NCBI RefSeq assembly: GCF_003096015.2
Contig: NZ_CP029185.2
Location: 3,436,501 to 3,500,500, forward strand
DNA from: Limnobaculum parvum
GTDB lineage: Bacteria > Pseudomonadota > Gammaproteobacteria > Enterobacterales > Enterobacteriaceae
Direction: 5' to 3'
DNA length: 64,000 nucleotides
A program made the translations under genes and the position numbers. Positions 18,964-27,228 of the stretch are shown here, one piece after another (positions within the stretch are counted from its first letter, which is position 1; every line of letters begins with the position of its first letter). Below the pieces are notes generated by a model. The model searched no databases. It worked only from the letters and a program-made list of their open reading frames with translations, and had not been told where the DNA came from.

Positions 18964-19200
18964 TCAGAATTTAATCTCAGTCTCAATCACTAACCGTCCC
19001 CGTTCCGTAGTGACGGTGACCGGCTGGCCGGTGGTGAATCCAAACTGTTCCAGCCAATAACCGCTGATGGTCAGCTTCGGACAGGGTGCTTTCTTGCCCA
19101 AGTTAGGAGTATAACCCACTGTATAATAACGCTTTTGGGGTTCTTTAAACTGGGTTGTGCTTGTGACGGGTTCTTGTCCACGTCCCTTTTTGCGATACAT
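18964..19200 (-). CDS. SymE-like toxin of a type I toxin-antitoxin family
   Basis: 78 residues ending with KLTISGYWLEQFGFTTGQPV and then TVTTERGRLVIETE. This is the SymE family core (AbrB/SpoVT-like fold; E. coli SymE has ITLKGQWLEAAGFATG). SymE acts in the cytoplasm as an RNA- and nucleoid-associated toxin controlled by SOS and by the antisense RNA SymR. SymE-like genes are often found in haemagglutinin/Rhs toxin loci. It is on the minus strand, head to head with the small-protein cassette starting near 19268. The start at ATG 19200 is the best in-frame choice, but an upstream GTG is possible. No SymR-like RNA could be confirmed. Confidence 0.75.
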   Translation of the reverse strand: MYRKKGRGQEPVTSTTQFKEPQKRYYTVGYTPNLGKKAPCPKLTISGYWLEQFGFTTGQPVTVTTERGRLVIETEIKF

Positions 19201-19305
19201 CCCCAAAATATAACATTCCCCCACTAAAACGGTCTTCCACCAATTGACCCAATTGCTGGATAAATATACCGTAGTCAAGCAGGTGAATATTTCGCCGGAA
19301 AAGCA

Positions 19306-19339
19306 AAACCCCGCAGTGCGACTAACACTAACGGGGTTT
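19306..19339 (+). promoter_or_regulatory. Leader hairpin of the small-protein cassette, copy 1
   Basis: AAACCCCG pairs with CGGGGTTT and, inside, AGTG pairs with CACT around a 7-nt loop. In the other copy (31078-31111) the stems are the same while the loop changed from CGACTAA to CTAGACA. Stem conservation with loop divergence suggests a selected RNA structure in the 5' leader. Confidence 0.55.
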
Positions 19340-19369
19340 CTGACCACAACGTTACTGGGAGGTAACATC

Positions 19370-19501
19370 ATGGCTGTTAAAGAGCATACCCAAACTCACT
19401 CTAAATTTATACCCATCAGATCTTATTTCCGATCCGGATCCAATAAACGATCTTCTGTCGTAGCCGGTTGTTCATTGAGCGAGGTAAATTCCTATGCTTA
19501 A
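19370..19501 (+). CDS. 43-residue protein of the small-protein cassette, copy 1
   Basis: Begins MAVKEHTQTHSKFIPIRSYF, basic, with GGGAGG eight bases before the ATG. A near-identical copy lies at 31141-31272. Its last codons overlap the start of the next gene within ATGCTTAA, so the two are translationally coupled. No known family recognised; it has no signal peptide or membrane segment. Preservation of frame in two copies supports real coding. Confidence 0.65.
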   Translation: MAVKEHTQTHSKFIPIRSYFRSGSNKRSSVVAGCSLSEVNSYA

Positions 19502-19685
19502 TTCAACGGATATCGCATCAAACAATCTGGCATCAAGCGATCCATTAGAACTGGCGGAGCAGTGCCTCGCCCTGATTAGCGTGGTGGTTAAACTGGAAGA
19601 AGCCCCGGTAAAAGAGTCGCTACAGTTTATCTTACACGAGAAAATGGCGGCGTTATTTTCAGTGCTTTATACCAGCAACGGATAA
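19494..19685 (+). CDS. 63-residue protein of the small-protein cassette, copy 1
   Basis: Acidic, helical, begins MLNSTDIASNNLASSDPLEL and ends EKMAALFSVLYTSNG. The ATG lies inside the end of the preceding 43-codon gene (8 bp overlap). The second copy at 31265-31456 differs at few residues, with mostly silent changes such as at 31404 onward, which supports coding. Function unknown; it may act with the SymE-like gene beside copy 1 or with the toxin modules. Confidence 0.65.
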   Translation: MLNSTDIASNNLASSDPLELAEQCLALISVVVKLEEAPVKESLQFILHEKMAALFSVLYTSNG

Positions 19686-19714
19686 TTTCAGATCCGCCAT
19701 TATCACTAAAACTT

Positions 19715-19741
19715 ATAGACGCCAATGTGCGTCTATATTTT
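19715..19741 (+). terminator. Terminator of small-protein cassette copy 1
   Basis: 8 bp stem ATAGACGC/GCGTCTAT, 6-nt loop, then ATTTTT. The second copy (31486-31512) has the same stem core with a different loop. The only ATG available for the following orphan cdiA frame lies in this loop. Confidence 0.75.
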
Positions 19742-22700
19742 TGCGCCAACCCTCAGCGCACCGACCGGTCTGGATAGTCTGGACCCGCGTTCCGGCATTG
19801 AACATACCCTGCCTGGCGCTATCCCTACTGCGAACGGATTCCCGGTACCAACCGGAAACAATGGCCTGTTTGTCTGGAATTTAGACCCAGACAGCCCTTA
19901 TCTGATCACCGCTAATCCGGCATTAGGTGAGCTGGGCTATCTGTCGCTGGGCGGACGCTCCAGTCAAATTGCTGGCTTTAGCGTGCTAGACCGCCTGATG
20001 GGCCGCCAGCCAACCTTTGGCCCACCCCATGAAACCGGCGCTCAATGGACTGACGTTAACCAGTACCTCGGCTCCGCCTACTTCCTCAATCAACTGGGCT
20101 TACAGCCAGAATCACGCTATCGCTTTTTGGGGGATGCCTGGTATGACACGCGCTACATTACCGATGCCATTTTGCGGCAAACCGGACAGCGCTATATCGG
20201 CGGTGTCGGCAGCGATTTAAGCCAAATGCGCTGGCTGATTGATAACGCAGCCCAAGCCGCTAACGGCCTCGGGCTGGCATTGGGTGTCAGCCTGAGCGAC
20301 AAGCAGATTGCCCAACTGAGTCACAGTATCGTCTGGTGGGAACCCGTCACCATTAACGGTCAAACCGTACTGGCTCCGAAGCTCTATCTGGTGGCGGCGG
20401 ATCAATCCAATGTCAGCGGCAGCGTTATCAGCGCTCAACATGTAGCCATTACCGCCGGTGATATTCACAATGACGGCGGCACCATCAAGGCTGACGGCAT
20501 GTTGCATATGGTCAGCCGTGACGCCCTTATCAACCGCGAAGGGCTAATTCAGGCGGGGGATAACCTGACGGTCATCGCTAAAAACGATATCCAAAACCTG
20601 AGTGGCACCATTGAAGGACGTAACGTCACACTACAAAGCCTTGATGGCAATGTAATTAATCAAACCTTACATCAACAAACCCATATCAACGCCGATGGTA
20701 GCGAAAGCCGCCAGAACGCTAACACCGCCCTCTCCTTTGGGGTTTCCGGTATCACTGCCGGTATTCACGCCAAAGAGAATTTGGGGATTTCCGCAGCAAA
20801 CGATATTCAGATTACCGGGGCGGAACTCAGCGCCGGGCAAAATGTCACGCTGAATGCCGGTGAAAATATTGATATCACCGCCAATGAAACGGTGAACTTA
20901 CGCACTGGCTTCACGACCACCCAAGGCGATCATCGGCTGGATATCCATCAGCAAAAGAGCCATATCAATGCAACCGATGGTGCCGTCACCCTGACGGCGG
21001 GCGACAGCATCAGCGTGATCGCCAGTGATATTCGCGCCAACGATAACATAACGTTACAGGCTAAAGAGGATATCGCCATCCTCTCCGCTCGAGACCAGAC
21101 CTCTCAAGCGAAAGACGGTAAGTTACAGCACGCCACTACCGATGTGCAGAGCAGCGACATTCAGTCGGGTCATAATCTGATTGTGAATGCCGGTAACGAT
21201 ATCGTTATGCAGGCCAGTACGCTCAATGCCAAAGATAATGTGCTGTTAGTGGCGGGTAACGACCTGACGCTGCTGTCGGATGCCGAATCCCGCTATGACC
21301 GAACCCGTATCAACGGCGGTTATAAAATTGAGCAACAGGTCACTCAGCAATCTACCGAGATTAATGCGGGTCAGAACGTGCTGATCGGTGCCGGAAACGA
21401 CGCCACATTACAGGCCACGCAGATCGGCGCCGGTGGGGATATTCGTCTTCAGGCCGAGGGAGATTTGCGTCTGCTGACGGCGGAAGAATCCAGCTACTAC
21501 TATGAAAAAACCAAAACCGGTGGCTTCTTAAGCAGTAAATCCTATGAGGAAGAGCGTTCCAGCACCACTCATAAAGCCAGCGAGCTGAACGCAGGCAACA
21601 ACATCGCCATCACCAGCGGCGGCGATAGCCTGTATCAGGCCAGCAAACTGAATGCGGGCAATGACATCGCCCTGACCAGCACCGGCGGGCAGATCCAGTT
21701 TAGCGCGGTTGAAAACACCGATTTCCTGAAGGTGGATTCAAAATCCAGCAGCGTGACCACCCGGGTTGCCGGTCATGGTCATAACAATACTACCCAACAA
21801 TTTGGTGAAATCACTCAGGGCGGTGAGTTAACTATTCAGGCGGAGAAAGGCATTCGTGCCGATATTCGTCAGTCATCAGCCCAGAGTTTAAGCGCTGCGC
21901 TGGAGCAAATGGAAAGCGCGCCGGAAACCGCTTGGGTCGCCGAATTGGCGGTACGTAATGATGTTGAGTGGCATGCGGTTCAAGATGCCTACGATGATTG
22001 GGAGTATGACAGCGAGAGCCTGAGCCCGGCGGCAGCGGCAGTGATTGCCATTGTCGTTACGGTGTGTACGGCGGGTGCGGGGGCTGCGGCAGGCGGGGCG
22101 GTTGCAGGGACATCCACTGTGGCCGCCGCTGGCGCGACAACGGCGGCGGCCGTTTCTGCCGCTACGGCAGCGGCGGTTCAGGCGTTAGCCGCGCAGGCTA
22201 CTCTCTCATTGATTAATAATCAGGGAGATGTGGGTAAAGTTCTGAAGGACTTAGGCTCGAAAGATAACGTGAAGAGTCTGGCGGCCTCGGTGGTTGCGGC
22301 GGGTGTGATTGCCGGTGTGGATACGCAGATGGGCTGGTCGCAAAGTGGTAAAGCGGCGTCTACCTCCTACACCGCAGGCAGCACCACCGAGCAAATTGCG
22401 ACCATTACGCCGGTGAGTCAGCCGAGTTTTGATACTTGGTGGACAGGCAACAGTCAGTTAAGCAGTTGGGATATCGCCCAGCGCACCGTGGTGCATTCCG
22501 GTATTTCCGCCGGGGTGGACACTGCCATTAACGGCAGCAACTTCCTTGAATCATTCGGTACCAGTTTGATGTTTAACGCCGGTAACGAGATGGGCCGCGC
22601 TTCGTCGTGGTATATCGGGGAGAATGCGGCGCTGTTTGGCGGCGATGGTTCCTTTGGTAAATCGGTGATCCACGGCCTGAACGGCGGGTTGATTGCCGAA

Positions 22701-24152
22701 CTGACCGGCGGTGATTTTGCCGCTGGCGCGGGCGCGGGTTTTGCTACCGAGTTGGCTTCGGGTGTGATTGGCGGTTTTGCGTTAACGCCGGAAGAACAGC
22801 GTCAGGTGCAAAACGGTGAGAAGCTGTTCTATGTGGATGATAACGGGCTGGCCCGTATCATCGGCGGTAGCGTGGGTGCCATCATCACCAACACCGCCGA
22901 CGGTGCGAATACAGGGGCGAACGTTGCGACGATTATCGATCAGAATAATCGGCAGCTTCACCAGACGGAAAAGGAACGGCTTAAAGAGCTAGCGGGTGGC
23001 GATGAAGATAAAGAAAAACAGCTGACGGCAGCGGCCTGTGCGTTAGTGAAATGTTCGGCAGAGTTTGCGGAAGGTACGGCTGAGAAGGCTGCTTATGAAG
23101 CATTAGAACTGGCTGGCAACCGGCCAGAATATGCCGCTCTTCGTGAACAACTGTCCCAAGAAAAGTTCCTCGTGAGCTATACCGACCCGCTAACCGGTGA
23201 GAGAGTTGTACAGGACTTTGCTATGTTCCAGTACAGCAACGCAAGCGCTATTTTAGATGGTGCAGTGTATGCCAATGGTGAATACCAACTCACAACGCGC
23301 GGAGGGGGATTAATACAGGCCACCACGGGTGCAGCAGAAATCATCGGAGGAGGTGTCGCCTGTGTGGGTGTAATCACATGTGCTGCGGGTGTCATCGTTG
23401 CCTCAGTTGGGTTTGATAATCTCAATGCGGGTACAAACACCTTAGTTTCAGGAAGCCCAAACAAAACAATCGGCGCGGGTCTGTTAGAAACAATGGGTGT
23501 TCCTGCTGAATATTCGGAACTGGTATATGCTGGCGTGAGTGTCGCAGGGATAACGACAATAGCCGTTAAATCGGTTAAAACCGGTGAAATTTTAAACCTG
23601 AGTATTACCAAGGAAGGGCAAGTTACAACAACCGCTGGTAATGTCTTGGATACTGCTGGGATGTCAACTTCGCGACATCCTCTATTAGACGACGCTATAC
23701 CTCGTAACGGTGATAGGTTAGTTGTGAATCAAGGTGTTTCACCAACGTGTGGGCATAATACTTGTGGAATGGTATTGGACACACTGGGTAAACCTGTTGA
23801 TATTATAGGATTAATTTCAAAAGTCCCACCTGAAGCGGGTGGTATAACCTCACTACAAGTTGCTAATATATTAAAAAGTGAAGGTGTTAGTGCTGCTGCT
23901 TGGGTTAACCGTACTGTAAGTGATTTAACTCGTTATACTGCTAATGGGACACCAATTATTGTCCGTATAGTAGATAAGACAGGTGGAAGTAGTTTCTCTC
24001 ATTTTGTTGTTGTTGACGGAGTTACAACACGAAATGGAATATCTGTAGTCGCAATAAGAGATCCTTGGGGTAAACAATATTTTAGCCCAGTAAGTACATT
24101 TGAAAAGAATTTCACAGGGGACGTTGTTGTTCCTAAAGGATGGCAAAAATGA
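19725..24152 (+). CDS. Orphan cdiA 3' module 2, N-terminally truncated, C39-like toxin tip
   Basis: Open frame of 1475 codons whose first 1300 reproduce CdiA from the ATLSAPTGLD region to ITKEGQVT, then a new tip. It has no signal peptide or TPS domain, so its product could not be secreted by the two-partner route. Its first ATG lies in the loop of the upstream terminator and has no ribosome site. It is best read as a silent donor cassette. The tip (about residues 1305-1475) has Cys1342 (SPTCGHNTCGM), His1426 (SFSHFVVVDGV) and Asp1446 (AIRDPWG), a C39/papain-like triad distinct in sequence from the first tip but with the same HxVVVD...RDPW pattern. Its stop overlaps the next gene by ATGA. Confidence 0.85.
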   Translation: MCVYIFAPTLSAPTGLDSLDPRSGIEHTLPGAIPTANGFPVPTGNNGLFVWNLDPDSPYLITANPALGELGYLSLGGRSSQIAGFSVLDRLMGRQPTFGPPHETGAQWTDVNQYLGSAYFLNQLGLQPESRYRFLGDAWYDTRYITDAILRQTGQRYIGGVGSDLSQMRWLIDNAAQAANGLGLALGVSLSDKQIAQLSHSIVWWEPVTINGQTVLAPKLYLVAADQSNVSGSVISAQHVAITAGDIHNDGGTIKADGMLHMVSRDALINREGLIQAGDNLTVIAKNDIQNLSGTIEGRNVTLQSLDGNVINQTLHQQTHINADGSESRQNANTALSFGVSGITAGIHAKENLGISAANDIQITGAELSAGQNVTLNAGENIDITANETVNLRTGFTTTQGDHRLDIHQQKSHINATDGAVTLTAGDSISVIASDIRANDNITLQAKEDIAILSARDQTSQAKDGKLQHATTDVQSSDIQSGHNLIVNAGNDIVMQASTLNAKDNVLLVAGNDLTLLSDAESRYDRTRINGGYKIEQQVTQQSTEINAGQNVLIGAGNDATLQATQIGAGGDIRLQAEGDLRLLTAEESSYYYEKTKTGGFLSSKSYEEERSSTTHKASELNAGNNIAITSGGDSLYQASKLNAGNDIALTSTGGQIQFSAVENTDFLKVDSKSSSVTTRVAGHGHNNTTQQFGEITQGGELTIQAEKGIRADIRQSSAQSLSAALEQMESAPETAWVAELAVRNDVEWHAVQDAYDDWEYDSESLSPAAAAVIAIVVTVCTAGAGAAAGGAVAGTSTVAAAGATTAAAVSAATAAAVQALAAQATLSLINNQGDVGKVLKDLGSKDNVKSLAASVVAAGVIAGVDTQMGWSQSGKAASTSYTAGSTTEQIATITPVSQPSFDTWWTGNSQLSSWDIAQRTVVHSGISAGVDTAINGSNFLESFGTSLMFNAGNEMGRASSWYIGENAALFGGDGSFGKSVIHGLNGGLIAELTGGDFAAGAGAGFATELASGVIGGFALTPEEQRQVQNGEKLFYVDDNGLARIIGGSVGAIITNTADGANTGANVATIIDQNNRQLHQTEKERLKELAGGDEDKEKQLTAAACALVKCSAEFAEGTAEKAAYEALELAGNRPEYAALREQLSQEKFLVSYTDPLTGERVVQDFAMFQYSNASAILDGAVYANGEYQLTTRGGGLIQATTGAAEIIGGGVACVGVITCAAGVIVASVGFDNLNAGTNTLVSGSPNKTIGAGLLETMGVPAEYSELVYAGVSVAGITTIAVKSVKTGEILNLSITKEGQVTTTAGNVLDTAGMSTSRHPLLDDAIPRNGDRLVVNQGVSPTCGHNTCGMVLDTLGKPVDIIGLISKVPPEAGGITSLQVANILKSEGVSAAAWVNRTVSDLTRYTANGTPIIVRIVDKTGGSSFSHFVVVDGVTTRNGISVVAIRDPWGKQYFSPVSTFEKNFTGDVVVPKGWQK
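19741..23626 (+). repeat. 3886 bp repeat, second copy
   Basis: Near-identical direct repeat of 13178-17063 with no net insertions or deletions. It begins abruptly after the cassette terminator and ends at the KEGQVT toxin junction. Confidence 0.95.
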
Positions 24153-24535
24153 TTATACATATAGATTTTCCAAATAATCTAATTACAGGTTCTTTAACTA
24201 AACAGAAAAATATACCTTGTACAATTAGAGTTTCCGATAGATTTGAAATTATATTTTCAGTTGTTTTTCCACAGACCGTTGGTACTGTTTTATTGTGGGA
24301 TCGAAAATTATTAGAAGAGCGTGCAATAGCTAGAGCTGGAGGTACTTACACACACGACGAACCAGCCTTAATAACATTAGGTGAAAAAACGGAAAATAGT
24401 TATGAAGTGGTTGATTTATTTGTTTTTTATAATGATTTTGGATGGTGTCCAGTAATTAATAATAGCAAATATGCAATACCGACTAAATTCTGGGATAGTG
24501 ATGATGAAGATCCTGATTACGTACCAAAGGCGTAA
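24149..24535 (+). CDS. Putative immunity protein for toxin tip 2
   Basis: 128 residues starting MIIHIDFPNNLITGSLTKQK, acidic with Trp and Asp-Glu-rich C-terminus (DSDDEDPDYV). The ATG at 24149 overlaps the module-2 stop as ATGA. AAAGGA lies 8 bases before it, so this start is preferred to ATG 24140. AT-rich like the tip before it. Family not recognised; cognate immunity role inferred from position. Confidence 0.72.
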   Translation: MIIHIDFPNNLITGSLTKQKNIPCTIRVSDRFEIIFSVVFPQTVGTVLLWDRKLLEERAIARAGGTYTHDEPALITLGEKTENSYEVVDLFVFYNDFGWCPVINNSKYAIPTKFWDSDDEDPDYVPKA

Positions 24536-24652
24536 AAATAGACGTCTCGCTCAATTTAGCCACTTAAGTGGGGTGTTTTATGTCGAATGATCTTTGTGCT
24601 TATATCACTCCTACGCTTACTCAAGTGTTAAGAAGTATCTAGCTCAGACCCG
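24536..24652. other. Junction between toxin modules 2 and 3
   Basis: 117 bp of unexplained sequence. It holds a perfect 12 bp palindrome CCACTTAAGTGG at 24560-24571 and an 18-codon frame beginning at 24580. The repeat with cdiA begins at 24653. It may be the scar of the event that brought in module 3. Confidence 0.5.
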
Positions 24653-27228
24653 ATCTGGTGGCGGCGGATCAATCCAATGTCAGCGGCAGCGTTATCAGCG
24701 CTCAACATGTAGCCATTACCGCCGGTGATATTCACAATGACGGCGGCACCATCAAGGCTGACGGCATGTTGCATATGGTTAGCCGTGACGCCCTTATCAA
24801 CCGCGAAGGGCTAATTCAGGCGGGGGATAACCTGACGGTCATCGCTAAAAACGATATCCAAAACCTGAGTGGCACTATTGAAGGACGTAACGTCACGCTA
24901 CAAAGCCTTGATGGCAATGTAATTAATCAAACCTTACATCAACAAACCCATATCAACGCCGATGGTAGCGAAAGCAGCCAGAACGCTAACACTGCCCTCT
25001 CCTTTGGGGTTTCCGGTATCACTGCCGGTATTCACGCCAAAGAGAATTTGGGGATTTCCGCAGCAAACGATATTCAGATTACCGGGGCGGAACTCAGCGC
25101 CGGGCAAAATGTCACGCTGAATGCCGGTGACAATATTGATATCGCCGCCAATGAAACGGTGAACTTACGCACCGGTTTCACTACCACGCCGGGCGATCAT
25201 CGGCTGGATATCCATCAGCAAAAGAGCCATATCAACGCAACCGATGGTGCCGTCACCCTGACGGCGGGCGACAGCATCAGCGTGATCGCCAGTGATATTC
25301 GCGCCAACGATAACATAACGTTACAGGCTAAAGAGGATATCGCCATCCTCTCCGCTCGAGACCAGACCTCTCAAGCGAAAGACGGTAAGTTACAGCACGC
25401 CACTACCGATGTGCAGAGCAGCGACATTCAGTCGGGTCATAATCTGATTGTGAATGCCGGTAACGATATCGTTATGCAGGCCAGTACGCTCAATGCCAAA
25501 GATAATGTGCTGTTAGTGGCGGGTAACGACCTGACGCTGCTGTCGGATGCCGAATCCAGCTATGACCGAACCCGTATCAACGGCGGTTATAAAATTGAGC
25601 AACAGGTCACTCAGCAATCCACCGAGATTAACGCGGGTCAGAACGTGCTGATCGGTGCCGGAAACGACGCCACATTACAGGCCACGCAGATCGGCGCCGG
25701 TGGGGATATTCGTCTTCAGGCCGAGGGAGATTTGCGTCTGCTGACGGCGGAAGAATCCAGCTACTACTATGAAAAAACCAAAACCGGTGGCTTCTTAAGC
25801 AGTAAATCCTATGAGGAAGAGCGTTCCAGCACCACTCATAAAGCCAGCGAGCTGAACGCAGGCAACAATATTGCCATCACCAGCGGCGGCGATAGCCTGT
25901 ATCAGGCCAGCAAACTGAATGCGGGCAATGACATCGCCCTGACCAGCACCGGCGGGCAGATCCAGTTTAGCGCGGTTGAAAACACCGATTTCCTGAAGGT
26001 GGATTCAAAATCCAGCAGCGTGACCACCCGGGTTGCCGGTCACGGTCATAACAATACTACCCAGCAATTTGGTGAAATCACTCAGGGCGGTGAGTTAACC
26101 ATTCAAGCGGAGAAAGGCATTCGTGCCGATATTCGTCAGTCATCAGCCCAGAGTTTAAGCACTGCGCTGGAGCAAATGGAAAGCGCGCCGGAAACCGCTT
26201 GGGTCGCCGAATTGGCGGTACGTAATGATGTTGAGTGGCATGCGGTTCAAGATGCCTACGATGATTGGGAGTATGACAGCGAGAGCCTGAGCCCGGCGGC
26301 AGCGGCGGTGATTGCGATTGTCGTTACGGTGTGTACGGCAGGTGCGGGGGCTGCGGCAGGCGGGGCGGTTGCAGGGACATCCACTGTGGCCGCCGCTGGC
26401 GCGACAACGGCGGCGGCCGTTTCTGCCGCTACGGCAGCGGCGGTTCAGGCGTTAGCCGCGCAGGCTACTCTCTCATTGATTAATAATCAGGGGGATGTGG
26501 GTAAAGTTCTGAAGGACTTAGGCTCGAAAGATAACGTGAAGAGTCTGGCGGCCTCGGTGGTTGCGGCGGGTGTGATTGCCGGTGTGGATACGCAGATGGG
26601 CTGGTCGCAAAGTGGTAAAGCGGCGTCTACCTCCTACACCGCAGGCAGCACCACCGAGCAAATTGCGACCATTACGCCGGTGAGTCAGCCGAGTTTTGAT
26701 ACTTGGTGGACAGGCAACAGTCAGTTAAGCAGTTGGGATATCGCCCAGCGCACCGTGGTGCATTCCGGTATTTCCGCCGGGGTGGACACTGCCATTAACG
26801 GCAGCAACTTCCTTGAATCATTCGGTACCAGTTTGATGTTTAACGCCGGTAACGAGCTGGGCCGCGCTTCGTCGTGGTATATCGGGGAGAATGCGGCGCT
26901 GTTTGGCGGCGATGGTTCCTTTGGTAAATCGGTGATCCACGGCCTGAACGGTGGGTTGATTGCCGAGCTGACCGGCGGTGATTTTGCCGCTGGCGCGGGC
27001 GCGGGTTTTGCCACTGAGTTGGCTTCGGGTGTGATTGGCGGTTTTGCACTAACGCCGGAAGAACAGCGTCAGGTGCAAAACGGTGAGAAGCTGTTCTATG
27101 TGGATGATAACGGGCTGGCCCGTATCATCGGCGGTAGCGTGGGTGCCATCATCACCAACACCGCCGACGGTGCGAATACTGGGGCGAACGTTGCCAATAT
27201 TATTGACCAGAATAACCGTCAGCTTCAC
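24653..27228 (+). repeat. 2576 bp repeat, third copy
   Basis: Near-identical to 13823-16398 of cdiA and to the matching part of module 2, with no length change. It ends at the DQNNRQLH motif, upstream of the point where tips 1 and 2 diverge. Confidence 0.95.

Larger units (their letters stand above)
19268..19740 (+). repeat. Small-protein cassette, copy 1
   Basis: About 470 bp nearly identical to 31040-31512. Both copies contain a hairpin leader, a 43-codon gene, an overlapping 63-codon gene and an ATAGACG terminator hairpin. The two copies bracket the orphan-module part of the island. They differ in loop bases of both hairpins and by one base in the ribosome-binding region. Confidence 0.9.

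Noticed and set aside
19200..19305. Possible SymR-like antisense RNA opposite the symE leader
   Set aside because: No convincing promoter and terminator pair could be read; the hairpin at 19306-19339 lacks a T-tract.
24580..24642. 18-codon frame in the junction between modules 2 and 3
   Set aside because: Too short, without a good ribosome site or recognisable similarity; could be a remnant but unsupported.
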